Of a stretch of 40,446 bases of DNA, positions 11,901-23,354 are shown in pieces (within the stretch, counting starts at the first letter, position 1; every line of letters begins with the position of its first letter). Both the position numbers and the translations under genes were made by a program. Origin of the DNA: Saksenaea vasiformis B4078 (taxonomy: Eukaryota > Mucoromycota > Mucoromycetes > Mucorales > Saksenaeaceae); assembly GCA_000697055.1 (NCBI GenBank), contig JNDT01001155.1, positions 1 through 40,446 of the forward strand. The letters run 5' to 3'. The notes beneath the pieces were generated by a model. It had not been told where the DNA came from. It saw only the letters and a program-made list of their open reading frames with translations, and did no database searches.

Positions 11901-12206
11901 CTTCCACTCCTGGATGAATGCTCCGGCAAGATGTGCAACTGCTTTTGGCAGCTGCGTCATAAGCAATCGTTTCTGCGAAATATTCGTGGAAGTCATCATC
12001 CAGAGACAGTTCATCCTCCAATGCTCCGAAATAATGATCCGTTCGCATTCATACTCCACAAATTCCCTATTTTCAGCGTATCCGTAGCTTCCGTTGAAGA
12101 TGCCACTTCTGTCAGGGTCAACCTGCAGTGCAGAGTTCCTGGCTATTTGTCCATTAAAATGAACGCCATATGTGAATCGACGAAGAATATCGGCCGATAA
12201 ATTCAT
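8981..12206 (-). pseudogene. MACPF-like / Sel1-repeat protein, broken
   Basis: Splice-consistent minus exons: 12206-11858, 11802-11649, 11597-11493, 11450-11148, 11088-10776, 10649-10070, 10019-9869 and 9822-8981. The N-terminal half has the segment FGYYYPSKILIGG (about 11.65 kb), and a second copy, YGFFYASTMILGGKL, lies at 9.9 kb. Both resemble the Tyr-Gly...Gly-Gly signature of MACPF-type proteins and are followed by conserved blocks (NLRPLYDLLDD). The C-terminus carries at least five Sel1/TPR-like repeats (A..G...AQ..IGDMYRDGKGV). MACPF proteins can form pores; Sel1 repeats bind proteins. Lesions: frame breaks near 12050, 11785, 9677 and 9430, and an in-frame TAA at 10613-10615. Neighbouring genes are clean, so sequencing error is less likely than decay. 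The MACPF assignment is by motif only. Confidence 0.7.
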
Positions 12207-13062
12207 GCTAGTCTTATCGAAAAAGGAGATGTCAGATAAGAAAAGATATGACGAAACCAATTATCACCATAGTCAATAGTGAAGTATATCTTCACAGTGG
12301 AAAATCTTCGGAAAAGGAGGAAACATTGGCGCCTTCGTCGCTTAATCTTTAAGTAGTCACTGTTTGAATTAGTGCCAAGCCAAAGACCTTAATAACCGCT
12401 GTATTCCACAGCAAATGTGGTTCTTATGCTTCACTCGTTCCTGTCTCTTACTCCACGCTCTGAAAAGTTATAATGTACCGGAAGCTGAATCGGAGTAAAG
12501 AAGACGGTAAGTAGGGCAGAGCTTTGGACGCACAGAACAGCTACAGAAGATGCATCAAAGTATCCGAACGCCGGTAACCCTAAACCCGTGGGAATACCCA
12601 CATGTTGACAGCTGTTGCTTACACTGAGCTTATATGTGCTACGGTGTCCTGTGCGCTACCGGTGAAGACAGTTAAAGAGATCAACTCTGCGACGCAATAC
12701 GCGGGTGTATCCTTCATCGTCTGATTGTCTAGACGATGCTTCTTTATAGAGCTGTTTTACAGCATAGTTATGAGTTCCATCATGCACATTGCCGGTAAAA
12801 CTCATGCAATAAGTAAGACTTCATGATAGACTACTTTATCTCGGGAATTTAGGTATGTTCGAATTACTTTTTCGCAGCGTTCATTTGCCTGACGTTGCAC
12901 AGACTAGATAGCGACGGTTATTCCTTTCTTGTAGTGTTTACTAAAGAGTTTCACACCCGAAACCTAAAGCCCTTGACCATTTTTAAACCCTATTTGAAGT
13001 CTTCCGCACGTCACCAGTAAGTCAGGTAGATAACCTCCAGATTATCCTATGGTCACTTTGTC
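12207..13062. other. intergenic, no gene seen
   Basis: About 850 bp between the end of the CC2D1 homologue and the start of the broken MACPF-like locus. There are no long ORFs, repeats or tRNA-like folds I can support. It presumably holds the promoter of the broken gene. Confidence 0.5.
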
Positions 13063-16000
13063 TTATTGCGCATTAGCCATAGCAGCTCGTGCTTCGTCTA
13101 ACTCGTCCTGCATGATTTTTTTGCGTACAAGTGCTGCCTTGGCAAGATCCAAACGGTTATGTTTCTTGAAAAGAAGCGCAAGTTGGCGGTCGCGCTCCAT
13201 TTGTTTCTGAACCATTTGGAGATATGTCTCCATATCTAATGCACCTGTCTGGACCTGGATAACTAGCATGTTCATCTTAATATCCAAAGCTTGCTTCCTG
13301 TCCATCAGCTCTTCATCTGAGGCATTTTTTGCCAATGCAGCATCCACCAACTTGGTTTCGTGCTGCAGCACCATGTTTGACACAAGGTTATCCACACTAT
13401 TACGGACGTTAAGCGCAATGTACGACTTCCACGTTTTCTTTACCTATTAAACTCCTCTTCAGCACTTTCCAGTTCATTTTCAGGAGCATTTGCAGACACA
13501 GAAGTCTGTGTAGACGTTTTTGTCGGTGCAGACAATGCAGGGCTTGGCTGTGGTGGTAGATACGATTGCGATTGAGATTGTAGTTGGGATTGCGGTTGGG
13601 ACTGTGGTCGGGATTGTGGTTCAGGAGATGCTGATGCGGGAGTAGACGGTTGTTGTGTTGGGAAAGTCTCTTGGTAAGACCGTGAAGTGAGCCCCGCAAA
13701 TGCTAAAAGTTGCGATACGTTGCTATGAAATCCATCGATCACTAGCCACCTCTCGGATCGTTTAACGACGTCCTCGCCTGACACAGGCTCTCGCAAATTG
13801 ATCTGAATTTCCAATTTTCCACCTGTCTTTTTACGGCTTTCGTCGACGAGCTAATCCATCGCAGTCTCATAATAAGCAACCTTACTCAGCTACAAACTAT
13901 TCCCATCTTACATCAAATACACCGGCAATAGAAGTCTTTGTCGATAGCGGATCAAGCGGAACGGTCACTCTCCCTAAGAACACAGGGCGCCTGAAAAGAC
14001 CATAGGTATACTTATTGTGGAACGCTTCTAGCACAACTTTCTTCCGTTGTATGTAGCGTATAAACGGGCGACTTGTGCGTGCTATGGGTATCTGCGTTGA
14101 AAAATCAAAGACTACTATGAAATGAATAAACTTTAATCCACCCAAGCATACACTCACCTGGTTCACCTCCTTTCTGGACAGGAGTCTCACCCTTGCCTTG
14201 CGAGGCTTGCGCTGTGTTTTCCGGCGGCCATCCACAAAAGTCGAACGATACATAGGGCTCAACGTCTGGTAGATTAAGCGTCTGCAACCCTGTGGCTCGT
14301 ATAATCTTTAACTCCATTTGATTCGAGGGAATGTGATCCAAGACGTTTTTGTAAGCATAATTGACTTGCTCGTAATGTAGTGCTGGCATGGGAGAGCCTG
14401 GATTCTGGTCTATACGTGAACGCAGAGAAACCAGATCTGCTGTATAGGCATGCTCCAATTGTGCAAATTTGTTTTGGCTATCATTATCTGACATTGTCTT
14501 TGCTTGTCTCTGCGCACGATTACCGATCTGCTGTATACCTAAGTTATGACAGATGTCGATCTGGTATGTCAGTTGATTCACTAGCTGCTCATGGGTATGC
14601 TTGGATGGACTAGGTAGTGGCTGAATGTGTCGTATTTTTCCGTCACCAAGCGTCATATCCGGCTTGGGAGCAATTTCAACGCAATCCAGTGAAATTTCAT
14701 TCTGCTTAATCTGAATACCGAGACGTAGGAGCTCTTTCGAAACCCTAACCATATCCTTAGCTACACCAAGATTCCCGATTTTCTTATAATGAAGTGCAGC
14801 ATCTTTGTATTCTTTCTGTCGCTGTATAACGATTTCAAGCAATTGTCGCGCTTTCTCGGGATCAAACGCTGCAGATCGTGCTGTTGATCCTTTGTCAGAC
14901 GAATGCCCGGTGTTTGAATGAGATTCCAATGTGTCGACTGCTGTCATCGCCGGTTCAGGTTCTTTTGGTGGCTGCTCAGCTTCTGGCGGCTGTTCGTCGT
15001 TCGGTGATACATTAACACCAACGCTAGTAGCAGTCTCCGTTCTGATTTGCACAGCTTCGTTGTACCGTTGCATGAGTAGCTTGGATTGTCGTAATAATGC
15101 GATTGCTTTTTTCTTATCACCCTGCTTTTTGACCGCCAACGCTTTTTTCTGGTAATTCATGGCCTGCGCCTTTAATTCTTCCGGATCTTCCGGTATTGTA
15201 TCCGTATCCGCACTTTGTGCATCATTTTCTGAGGTGTGATCCATAAAAGAGTCATCAGTAACTTTCTCGATAGCACTTTTGGACGTTGACGATAAAGTTA
15301 CATCATCGGTCTCGTGCATGATGGTAACAGTTTCTGTATATTTTTGCGCTTGGATAGATGATGGCGTGTCAAGCAAGTGGTTCGTCGCACGATCTAGGTT
15401 ACCGTCATATAATGATAATGCGTGTGCTGCCTGTTGCTGCGTAAATCCCATGTTCATTAGCTTTGAGGTTGGATCATCTGACTTTAAGATCTCCGGAATT
15501 TCCGTTTCGTCATGTGTATACACCATTTCGCCTTCAGAAGCTAACTTTGTATCATCTGCTCGTGTTTTATGCAGCAAGTCGATGTTTGCATCATCTTGAG
15601 CACTTTGGCCAGTTAGAGATGCCAATTCTTTCTATGAAATAAACCACACTATAAGTGATGAAAATTGGATGATGATTCTCTTTACCAGGAGGTTCGGGTC
15701 GTTGTAATCCTCTTCGGTGAACTCAACTTCCACATCGTTGTCACCCTGAGCCAACGCTGCATAAGCGTCCATATCAATATCATACACGTCTTTTGGTGCA
15801 GGTTTCACCCTTTTCGATGGCTCTCGGGTTCCTGAAGATGAGGATAATTCTTGCAGTTGTTTCTGTAAGATAAAGATTTGTATGAGACAGGTCGCATTTG
15901 AATAAACGCCATAAGTCTTTACCAGTAGCTCGGGGTCATTCAAGTCGCTGTCGTCAAAATGCTCAGAGTCATGCAGCGCTGAGGCCACAAAGTCATCAAG

Positions 16001-16069
16001 GCCATCAATATCAAAAGCGTTTTTCTGAGGCGTCTTTTTGCCACCACTTGTCTTCGATCGTCCGAACAT
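13063..16069 (-). CDS. CC2D1/Lgd homologue: UBA, DM14 repeats and C2 domain
   Basis: Exons: 16069-15923, 15862-15686, 15631-14158, 14114-13912, 13850-13444 and 13396-13063, giving 913 aa with all phases consistent. Two N-terminal acidic motifs end in DPELL/DPNLL. A UBA domain spans about residues 161-198 (LMNMGFTQQQAAHALSLY...). Two DM14-type helical segments lie near 255-308 and 365-420 (ALHYKKIGNLGVAKDMVR). A C2 domain begins at about 505 and includes TGGKLEIQINLREPVSG, the block that marks CC2D1A/B and fly Lgd. The C-terminus is a coiled helix. In animals this family binds ESCRT-III Shrub/CHMP4 through DM14 and controls endosomal sorting. A UBA domain in this position could add ubiquitin-cargo binding. 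Introns are 46-69 nt. Confidence 0.9.
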
Positions 16070-17071
16070 GACGAGCAGTTGTCGCAGCAGCTGAGTGTTG
16101 AAGCAGAGATGAACATTCGACGCGTGACAGGTTTCAGTGAAGTCCGGGTTTACCGGACTTGCCGAAACCCACATTGTTCGTGCAAACGTTCAATGACGTT
16201 GTTCCACAGCGCCTTAGGACATGATTTGCAAGGCCTGCTTATGCGTGCAGACTTCCAGTTGAGAGACTGTGCAGTACCTTCAAGTGGAGATAGAGTGTTT
16301 TCTGCTTAACAGTTGCGCCAGGTGTCGTGTACCGTCCCTAAATCATAAGGTAAAATATTTAACCATACGTGGGCTATTTTAAGTGAGCAGGAGAAAACAT
16401 ACCCCTGGTTTGCAGAACGAAGACTAATGTATCAGAGGGCTTTCTGCATTGAAGTAAACATGTAGAAGGTAGTAAAGATCTCTTGAAAAGAGTAAATTAC
16501 TTAATTTAGTGACGAAATCTAAAGTTTGCTGCATCTTGTTCTTATTTTGATTGTATTGTGCCATAAATAAGGGATCATTGTCGTAAGGTACAGCTATCTT
16601 AATATACAAAAATAGGATACAGATTCAGAACAAAGAAAATCGATTACAAATTAGCTGCATCTACACAATGTCTCTCTTTTCAGTTTATTCATACTCTGCA
16701 GTTGAATAAGCCTCAACTAGCCGCAATGCCACAGTTTTATATACATTTGTCAAATGCATCAATTACCTTGCGCTGCATTACATCGAGGCGCTATTGGGTA
16801 ACAGTGGTGTTCGATATTGGCTTCCTGTGCAATTGCTCGCCAAAACAACAAACAATAGGAAGACACGGCATATATCACATAACACAAGAATAGCCAGAGA
16901 CAATCTATCTGTTGCCGTATAGAACAGCTTTGTGGTCAGAAAAACATATTAGCAGTGATGGCGGCTATTTGTTCGAGCATTATGTGCCCGCTCGAGAGTC
17001 ACCCAATAGGGCGTCACGGACCTACAGCAGAACGAACTTTTTTTTTGACTTCCAGCGTCTCCATACCTAAT
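16070..17071. promoter_or_regulatory. divergent promoter region of CC2D1 homologue and NOP8
   Basis: About 1 kb between two outward-facing starts. It contains a minus ORF (16424-16609, 61 codons) that reads mildly protein-like but lacks splice or start context. No TATA box stands out. It presumably serves both genes. Confidence 0.4.
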
Positions 17072-19536
17072 ATGACAAATTCTGGCGAATCCTCTTCAAC
17101 AGGTAAATGGACATGCGCTTGGATCAACACTAATAGTGTTGCTTAGACACGATAGAGAAACGTATTTATGTTGGTGGCCTTCATGAAAGCATCACAGAAG
17201 ATCAGATCATCGATCGTTTCCGCAAGTTTGGTACCGTAACTCAGGTCACGATTGGTAAAGGCAGTGAAGGTAATACGCGGATCTTTGCCTATTCCGTACG
17301 ATTAACTCCTTACAGGTCAATGTCGAGGCTTCGGGCACATGACGATATCCACGACACCCAAACAATGGCTGACTTGTAAGTTTCTTTGACTGATCGATCA
17401 GTTTTGATAACACAGTTATAGGCTTATCTGCATACAATGGAGCAAAATGGAAAGGAAAAGCCATGAGAATTGAAGAAGCCAAAGCAGATTTTGTGGAAAG
17501 GAAACGCAAAGAAGATGAAGAGCGTGAACGGAAGGAAGAAAAACGACGCAAAAGGCGGATGCGATGGAACGATAGCGATGGATTTTTAGCAAAAGACATG
17601 ACTCCTGTTAATGATAGTAATATGAAAACGAGAAAAGGATGGAAACATGGTCGATATGGACGCGCCATTTCTGTGATGCGTTTGCTAAAAGAAGATGGAA
17701 CACGTGTAAGTAGGGAAACGTGGGCGATTAAAGTTATTAATCTTACCTTGACGTAGTTTGTGTTTGATCCAACACACTATAAGAACAATCTGACAAAATT
17801 GTACAATATCGACGCCAAAATGAAGCCAGTACATAAATTACCCATGCTCTACGATGAATACAGCGACAACGAAGATTCTGTATCTGAATGGAAGTATGAT
17901 CTATCTGCGAATGACACTGCACCTGAGGAATCAAAAGATCAAACAACAGATCGAGAGCAAGCAGCCAAGGTAACGTTTTCCTCTCCTGGGGTAAATGTAT
18001 GTAACGAATCCGTATAGTCAGCAGGAGACGAGAAACGCCTAGCAGCTATGGAACGAAGGTTACAAGAACAAAATGCGAAGAGAGAAATGATGCAGCAAGC
18101 TTTCGCTGCTATGGATGAGGTAAAGGACTTTGGCTGAAAGGCAATGACGCTAAATGGAGGTGCTGCAGGAGCGAGAAAACCATGTAAAGTTTGAAGACAG
18201 TGACGAAGAAGGGATCACAGATGCAAATAACCGAGCCGAGGAGGAAAACACAATAGCAATGCAAGGGCCAAAGTGGCTGTTTGATTCCGACTCGGAAGAA
18301 GAAGATGCAGACTTAGGTAGGGTGGGAAGCACATGATATATGCATTGATACTCACAGGCCTACAGAGATCAGAATCAACCCCGTGCTCGAAGGTGAAAAA
18401 GGGCGGGAACGACTTGCATTACAAAGTACCTTTAAGGGTGATGACCGTTTTAAGCTGGGTGAAGACTTCATGGATGAGGATGAACAACAGGGAGAGCGGG
18501 GAGGAGATGAAATTGCAAAAGAGCTTGGTGCCGAAAAAGATCAATCTATGGATATTCTTAAATCCATGTTTGGAGATCAAGGCACTGTGAGAAAGTACGC
18601 GAAAACAAAGAAAAGGACATATAAGTTAATACATGCAACGATAGAAAACCTGAAATGCAGTGGACGGGCGGGGCTCGATTTGATCCGGATGCAGAAAATG
18701 CTTCCGAGTACCTATTACAGACTAAGAAGGCTGCAACATCTGACGTTGAAAGCGAGAATGAAAGTGAACTAGATGAAGAACAGGAGGATGAGGAAGAGGA
18801 GGAGGAGGATGAAGAGACGATACGTAAGTTGATCGATTACTTTCGTCATTTGCTAAACAAGTTTAAATTTGGTAGTGCCAGCGCCACGGCCGCAGAGCGC
18901 TATGCCAGAAGTCTCAACCGAAAAGCATTACGAAGTTAACGTTAATATGAAGCCATTGTTTGGCGCAGAAGGAGGTAGGCACGTGGTAATTAACATGCAT
19001 CGACTGACAGCTTTGGTATTGTCCCATGAATTGACAGCCGAACCGTTCAAACTGTTTGGTGGGGATATTAGTGATAATGACGTAGAGGATACCAAAATAG
19101 AAACAGATAATGAAAAGCAAATGGAGTCAGTGAGCTTTGTCTCGGAGAACACAAAGGTAGAGTTGCGTAAGGAGTACCATATGGAGATAATGAACGCATT
19201 GGAAACTGTAGGCTCATGCCACGCTGGGACTGTTTTTCTTTATCCATGCTGATGACCCAAGCTTAATGAAAAGGTAAAACAATACATCGCGCGCATTAAT
19301 TAGAAAGTTCTTATTATGTTCTAGGAGCTGTTTGTCGTACGATCCGGATGGCATCTTCCAGCAACAAGAAGATAAGTAAGTGTATGAATATACAAAGGAG
19401 GATCTAACCGACACGAGTGATCTTCAGCGAAACTATAGAATCCAATTGGAAGAAGCAGAGAGCGGAAATAGGGAGCGTGTTGAAACAGCGGATTAAAAAA
19501 AGTGGTGCGAAGCTGTTGAAACAGGTGCAAAATTAG
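17072..19536 (+). CDS. NOP8: NOP8/NOL8-like nucleolar RRM protein
   Basis: Thirteen exons: 17072-17102, 17147-17269, 17316-17375, 17422-17705, 17757-17969, 18018-18119, 18160-18316, 18366-18586, 18661-18823, 18876-19156, 19212-19273, 19325-19375 and 19428-19536, giving 618 aa with every phase agreeing. An N-terminal RRM has RNP2-like RIYVGGLHE and RNP1-like GQCRGFGHMTI, then NGAKWKGKAMRIEEAKADF, a hallmark of NOP8/NOL8. Acidic and lysine-rich middle sections follow, then GREKL-like/DDRF and FFFIHADDPSLMKR near the C-terminus, matching the NOL8 tail. The role in yeast is in the nucleolus, for 60S subunit assembly (Nop8 acts with Dbp6 and others). Exon 7 could start nine bases later at 18169. 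A possible 36-nt intron at 18975-19010 is also in frame. Confidence 0.92.
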
Positions 19537-19598
19537 AATATAGTAAAGAGATCGTGTGTATGACCCCACCCGCTCCCCTTTCTCGTTTGCTCCTTAAA

Positions 19599-19664
19599 CT
19601 CTCTAAAACTAAAAAAGATACTCTTTAAAACTAAAAAAGGTGCTCTTTAAAACCAAAAAAGGTA
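19599..19664. repeat. three 22-bp tandem repeats
   Basis: Units at 19599-19620, 19621-19642 and 19643-19664, each CTCTTTAAAACTAAAAAAGG-like with one to four differences. They lie in the 294-bp gap between NOP8 and the HMG-box gene, about 170 bp upstream of the latter's ATG. Confidence 0.85.
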
Positions 19665-19782
19665 TTTTCGGCGATTGCCCATATCGGGAAGAGACTTAAT
19701 CCCTGAGTTGTTGTCTTTGTGGACTCATTTTGAGTTTCTGGAGTAAAGATTTTACTGGCTAGCCGATCACGGAAGTCATTCC

Positions 19783-19792
19783 ATATAAATAG
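19783..19792 (+). promoter_or_regulatory. TATA box of HMG-box gene
   Basis: ATATAAATAG lies about 40 nt upstream of the ATG at 19831, the only strong TATA-like element in this gap. It predicts a very short leader. Confidence 0.5.
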
Positions 19793-19830
19793 ACAATTGG
19801 TATGTCTCTTCCACCCTTAGTTAAACGATC

Positions 19831-20701
19831 ATGAAAACTTCAAACAACACTACCACTACCAAAGCAAACAAAATTCCTCGCCCAATGAACTGTTTCTTGG
19901 CTTACCGTCTTGAAAAGCAAAGTGAAATTGTAGCTCGCTGTCCCGGAGCAAATCATCGAGATATCTCGAAGATTATTGCAAAATGGTGGAATGAGCTTAC
20001 GGAGGACGAGAAAGAACCTTACCGCGAAATTGCGCGTCTGGAGAAAGAAAGACATGAAAAATTGTACGTGTTTCGTTGTAATTAATACGACACATCAAAC
20101 TGACATGCCTATTAGGTATCCTAATTATAAGTACGCGCCTCAGAAGAAGTCCAACCGCAAACCGAGGAAGTACACCATGCGTACTACAGAGAAATTTACG
20201 TCCCGTGACGAAAAGAAGAATCGAATGATGGAGATGTTTTTCAACGATCGCGACCAATTAATGAACTCCGAATCGATCTTTGCTAATGGATCTAGCGATA
20301 AGTCTTGTAGCTCAACCCCACCAGATTTAGCGCAGCTTCGTTATCCATGTCTTCCATCCGCGTCACCATCCTCTTCCGAATCATCATGCACCTTCAGCAG
20401 CGCCAACTCTTCCCCAGTATATAATTATTCTTCAGTAACGGGATCGATGTATCTTCCATACTCGGAAACAATGCGTTTTGACAATCAATGCCAAACATTC
20501 ATGCCAGCACTGCACGCCAATCCAAGAGGGAACATGGAACAAACCAGCTCGTCATCCCAATTTCTATTATTTCAAGAGTACATTGATCCATGCCTTCTTT
20601 ACCCATCACAAGTACCTATGCCGATAAGCTACTTTGAACCCGCCAATGACCCTTCTCTATCTGCCTTCAACCCATTATACTGCGATATGACCTATTTTTA
20701 A
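19831..20701 (+). CDS. MATA/SOX-type HMG-box transcription factor
   Basis: Two exons, 19831-20063 and 20116-20701 (intron GTACGT...ATTAG), giving 272 aa. The HMG box at residues 16-84 opens PRPMNCFLAYRLEKQ, has ANHRDISKIIAKWWNEL and ends YPNYKYAPQKK, the pattern of sequence-specific MATA/SOX boxes as in fungal mating-type and sexM/sexP proteins. The intron cuts the third helix region. The remainder is Ser/Pro/Tyr-rich, probably an activation domain, after a basic stretch (KKSNRKPRK) that could be a nuclear signal. The flanks are NOP8 and phosphoglycerate mutase. The Mucorales sex locus is typically flanked by a triose-phosphate transporter and an RNA helicase, so this is probably another member of the family. 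A T-rich 3' region and AATAAA at about 20892 follow. Confidence 0.88.
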
Positions 20702-20953
20702 CTGGATTTGCCTTCTCTTTCTTGCTTTCTCTCTAATTGTAAACATTCCGCTCCATTTCCTTTCTTTCAGTATCGTTCTTTTTTTTTGTACCCATAGAAC
20801 TCTTTTTCATTTCAAAATTGCTCAACTTTCCTCTTTAGAATAGCATGTCCTTTTCTTATTTTCTGTTTCTTATTTGATGAACGGCTGGTGAAATAAAGAA
20901 CAAACAAACAAAAACGAGAGAAGCTCTATCCTAAGTGTTTTGTATATTAAAAG
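20702..20953. other. 3' region between convergent genes
   Basis: T-rich 3' UTR-like sequence of the HMG-box gene with an AATAAA at about 20892, then the 3' end of the mutase gene on the other strand. Confidence 0.5.
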
Positions 20954-22843
20954 TTAAAAATTGTAGCTCATGTAAGACTTTGCAAGTTTCATCATTTGGT
21001 CTCCGCAAAATCTTCCCAGTGCACCCTTTGCGGCTTCGATTTCCCCAAATTGGTAGACAACGTCGCCATGACGGGGAGCGAGTGCAAACTTGGCTCTGCA
21101 TATACAAAACGGTACAGGTTCGCAACTATGATCACCGTATAACACAGGCGTTGAATGATCACTTGTGACGATAATAGTAAACTTCGTTCATAAAAGAAGA
21201 ATCAGTTGCGCATCACTGTCAGGGCTGGTACTTGCTTACCTCAGTATCGCTGTTATCCTCCTCCTGGACTAATTGTTGAATTATATTTCCCATCATAGTA
21301 TCCACCTTTTCAAGAAACTGGACCTAACCCAGGGCTGTCAATACTTTTATTTGCTTCTTATTCTCCTGCATTTTGTTTCTTTTCTTCTGGTTTCACCCGG
21401 CTTTTAAGAAAAAAAGGGGAAGCAGCTCTTGCCAAGATCACTCACCTTTAACTGGACATTTCGATCATGCCCCGCGTCATCAACAGCTTTGATGTGAAGA
21501 AAACCAAGATCATGATCCGCCAAACCTTGAACTGTAGCCTTCGCTTTGGCGTCAAAATTGGTGAGATAATCGCCTGTCGCACCCTCCACCGTCAGTATAT
21601 GCATCCCTGCCGTCATCCCTAAACCGGCAATGATACAGGTAGGTGCTATCAAAAAGCTGTGGAACCCGTGGAGTGCTTTAATGCTGGGGATCTATTTCCC
21701 CAGTTCCGGTTAAGTTTGGGAAAGCTGCAGCATTGACGCTACTTACATCAATACAACTGCCACATCCACGCAAAAGAACACAGTTGGCTGGGTTCTTCCC
21801 TACTTTTCGGCGATCATCATTGATAGGATGCTTATTTAGCACGGAGTAGAATACATCAGATAACTCGTTGATCAGCTACAAATTTCCAAAAATGGTGCTC
21901 AGAATCCAAACGGGACAACAAACAAACAATTGATAGGGAGGCATTGTCAAGAAGATTTTCCTTCATTTTCTTTACCTTGCTTGTCATTTTGGCTTCTTCT
22001 GTGTCCTCAGTAGGCTTGCATGTTACCAGTGGCTTGCTGATAAGAGACATCAACGAATAAATCATTTATAGAGTATTTTCACATTACTTGTCTTTAAGCG
22101 GATCTGTGCCAGTAATGGTATCTGTCAATCCCGGACCACGAACCCGAACACCACACCGATGTTCAGTTGCATATTTCACTGCAACAGTATGTTCCGGAAA
22201 CGAAGGTAATGTACTAGCCCATTCAAATAAGCGAATAAAAAAGGGCGACTCCAAAATCCTTACACTCCATCCAACGCATCACAGAGGGTCGGTCCCAAAC
22301 CTTCAAAATGACGATCAGCCCTTCTAGAAATAACAATTCCTGTCTCTTTATCTATATACGCGAAATTGGACTAGCATATGATTAAGACAAATAGGAAGCA
22401 TCTTACGCTTTTACCTTGAAAGCGATGTCACCAGGAACCATATTAAGCCCAGCCCCCATTGTTTCAAATGCGCCTCGGCCACGGTAATATCTTTTTGTTT
22501 ATATCCCGATATGAATAGCCTGAAATCGGGCCATGTATCACTTACTGTCTAGGATTGTAACCCAAAATCGACATGTGAGCGGTATCTGACCCACAAGCCA
22601 GCCCTGGCTCGACTGAATCCATCAGCCCATTCAATCCTCCAGCTAAAAGGGGCCGGAGAGGGAGAGAAATACGTACTTTAGCGAAAAGAGAAAAAAAATA
22701 GTTTATGTGGACTGATACCTACCGGCCAATTTATCTAACCATGGCGTATGCGCGGCTTGAAGAGGTGTTTTATTGTCCAATTGAGGCACAGCGACATCAC
22801 CAATTCCGTCAATGAGGACGATCAGCAGCTTGCTTTGCGGCAT
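20954..22843 (-). CDS. apgM: Cofactor-independent phosphoglycerate mutase, archaeal apgM type
   Basis: Ten exons: 22843-22723, 22642-22546, 22490-22415, 22370-22264, 22213-22088, 22036-21976, 21875-21747, 21691-21446, 21323-21240 and 21181-20954, giving 424 aa with consistent phases. It interconverts 3- and 2-phosphoglycerate in glycolysis by way of a phosphoserine and two divalent metals. Visible motifs: LLIVLIDGIGD (metal-binding Asp12), PGLACGSDTAHMSILGY (nucleophile Ser59), YYRGRGAFE, TEHR...VRVRGPGL, IKAVDDAGHD and the C-terminal TSDHSTP metal site (residues 355-361). These mark the apgM family of the alkaline phosphatase superfamily and not the dPGM of yeast. The start is the first Met in the conserved block. 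The 95-bp gap to the CMC1 start implies a shared bidirectional promoter. Confidence 0.93.
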
Positions 22844-22938
22844 GCTGGCACGAAAGGAAGGTGAAAGGCTGGTGACTGCCTTCAAATCCTGTAAATTCGT
22901 GGTCAACACCCGGCCTGACGTTTTTTCTTTATTTCGCC
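22844..22938. promoter_or_regulatory. 95-bp bidirectional promoter
   Basis: The two ATGs, of the mutase on minus and CMC1 on plus, are separated by only 95 bp. Transcription of both must start within or near this gap unless unseen 5' exons exist. Confidence 0.6.
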
Positions 22939-23354
22939 ATGGGTAAGAATGTTGAGGAGTCAATGTCCAACCCATTTGTCGACAAGACAAGTGGCCTTCA
23001 CGCGTTGACCCGTGCCGAGGAGGAAGCATGTTACAAAGACTTGAAAGAGAAAGCTATGAAATATTGTGAACTTCCTGTGAAAGGTACAGAACTTCCTTGC
23101 ACCACATAGTTGCTTATATGAAATAGACTTTGTGACCTGCAGCAAGGAGCATAATGTCACTGTTGTGTGGTCCTGTCGTGATAAACTTAAGACAATGAAC
23201 AACTGCTTAAATGAACGGTAAGCATAAAGTCCTCAAATATATCTGTTTTTTTTTTTCTTAGTTTCTCTTCTTTCTGTAAAGTACTTCGCGCGATGAACTG
23301 GACAAACTGAAGTTAGCAAAATTGGCTGCGAAACGTGCTGAATTGGCTAAATAA
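22939..23354 (+). CDS. CMC1: CMC1-like twin CX9C mitochondrial protein
   Basis: Three exons, 22939-23083, 23127-23217 and 23282-23354, giving 102 aa. Two CX9C pairs are visible: CELPVKDFVTC and [11 protein letters not shown]. They lie in the CMC1 context ([13 protein letters not shown]... / WSCRDKL), with a charged helical tail. Such proteins are oxidised in the mitochondrial intermembrane space by the Mia40 route. Yeast Cmc1 supports cytochrome c oxidase assembly by stabilising Cox1. No presequence is seen, as expected. The first CX9C is split by intron 1. The gene diverges from the mutase and converges on HPRT, with 78 bp between the stop codons. Confidence 0.88.
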
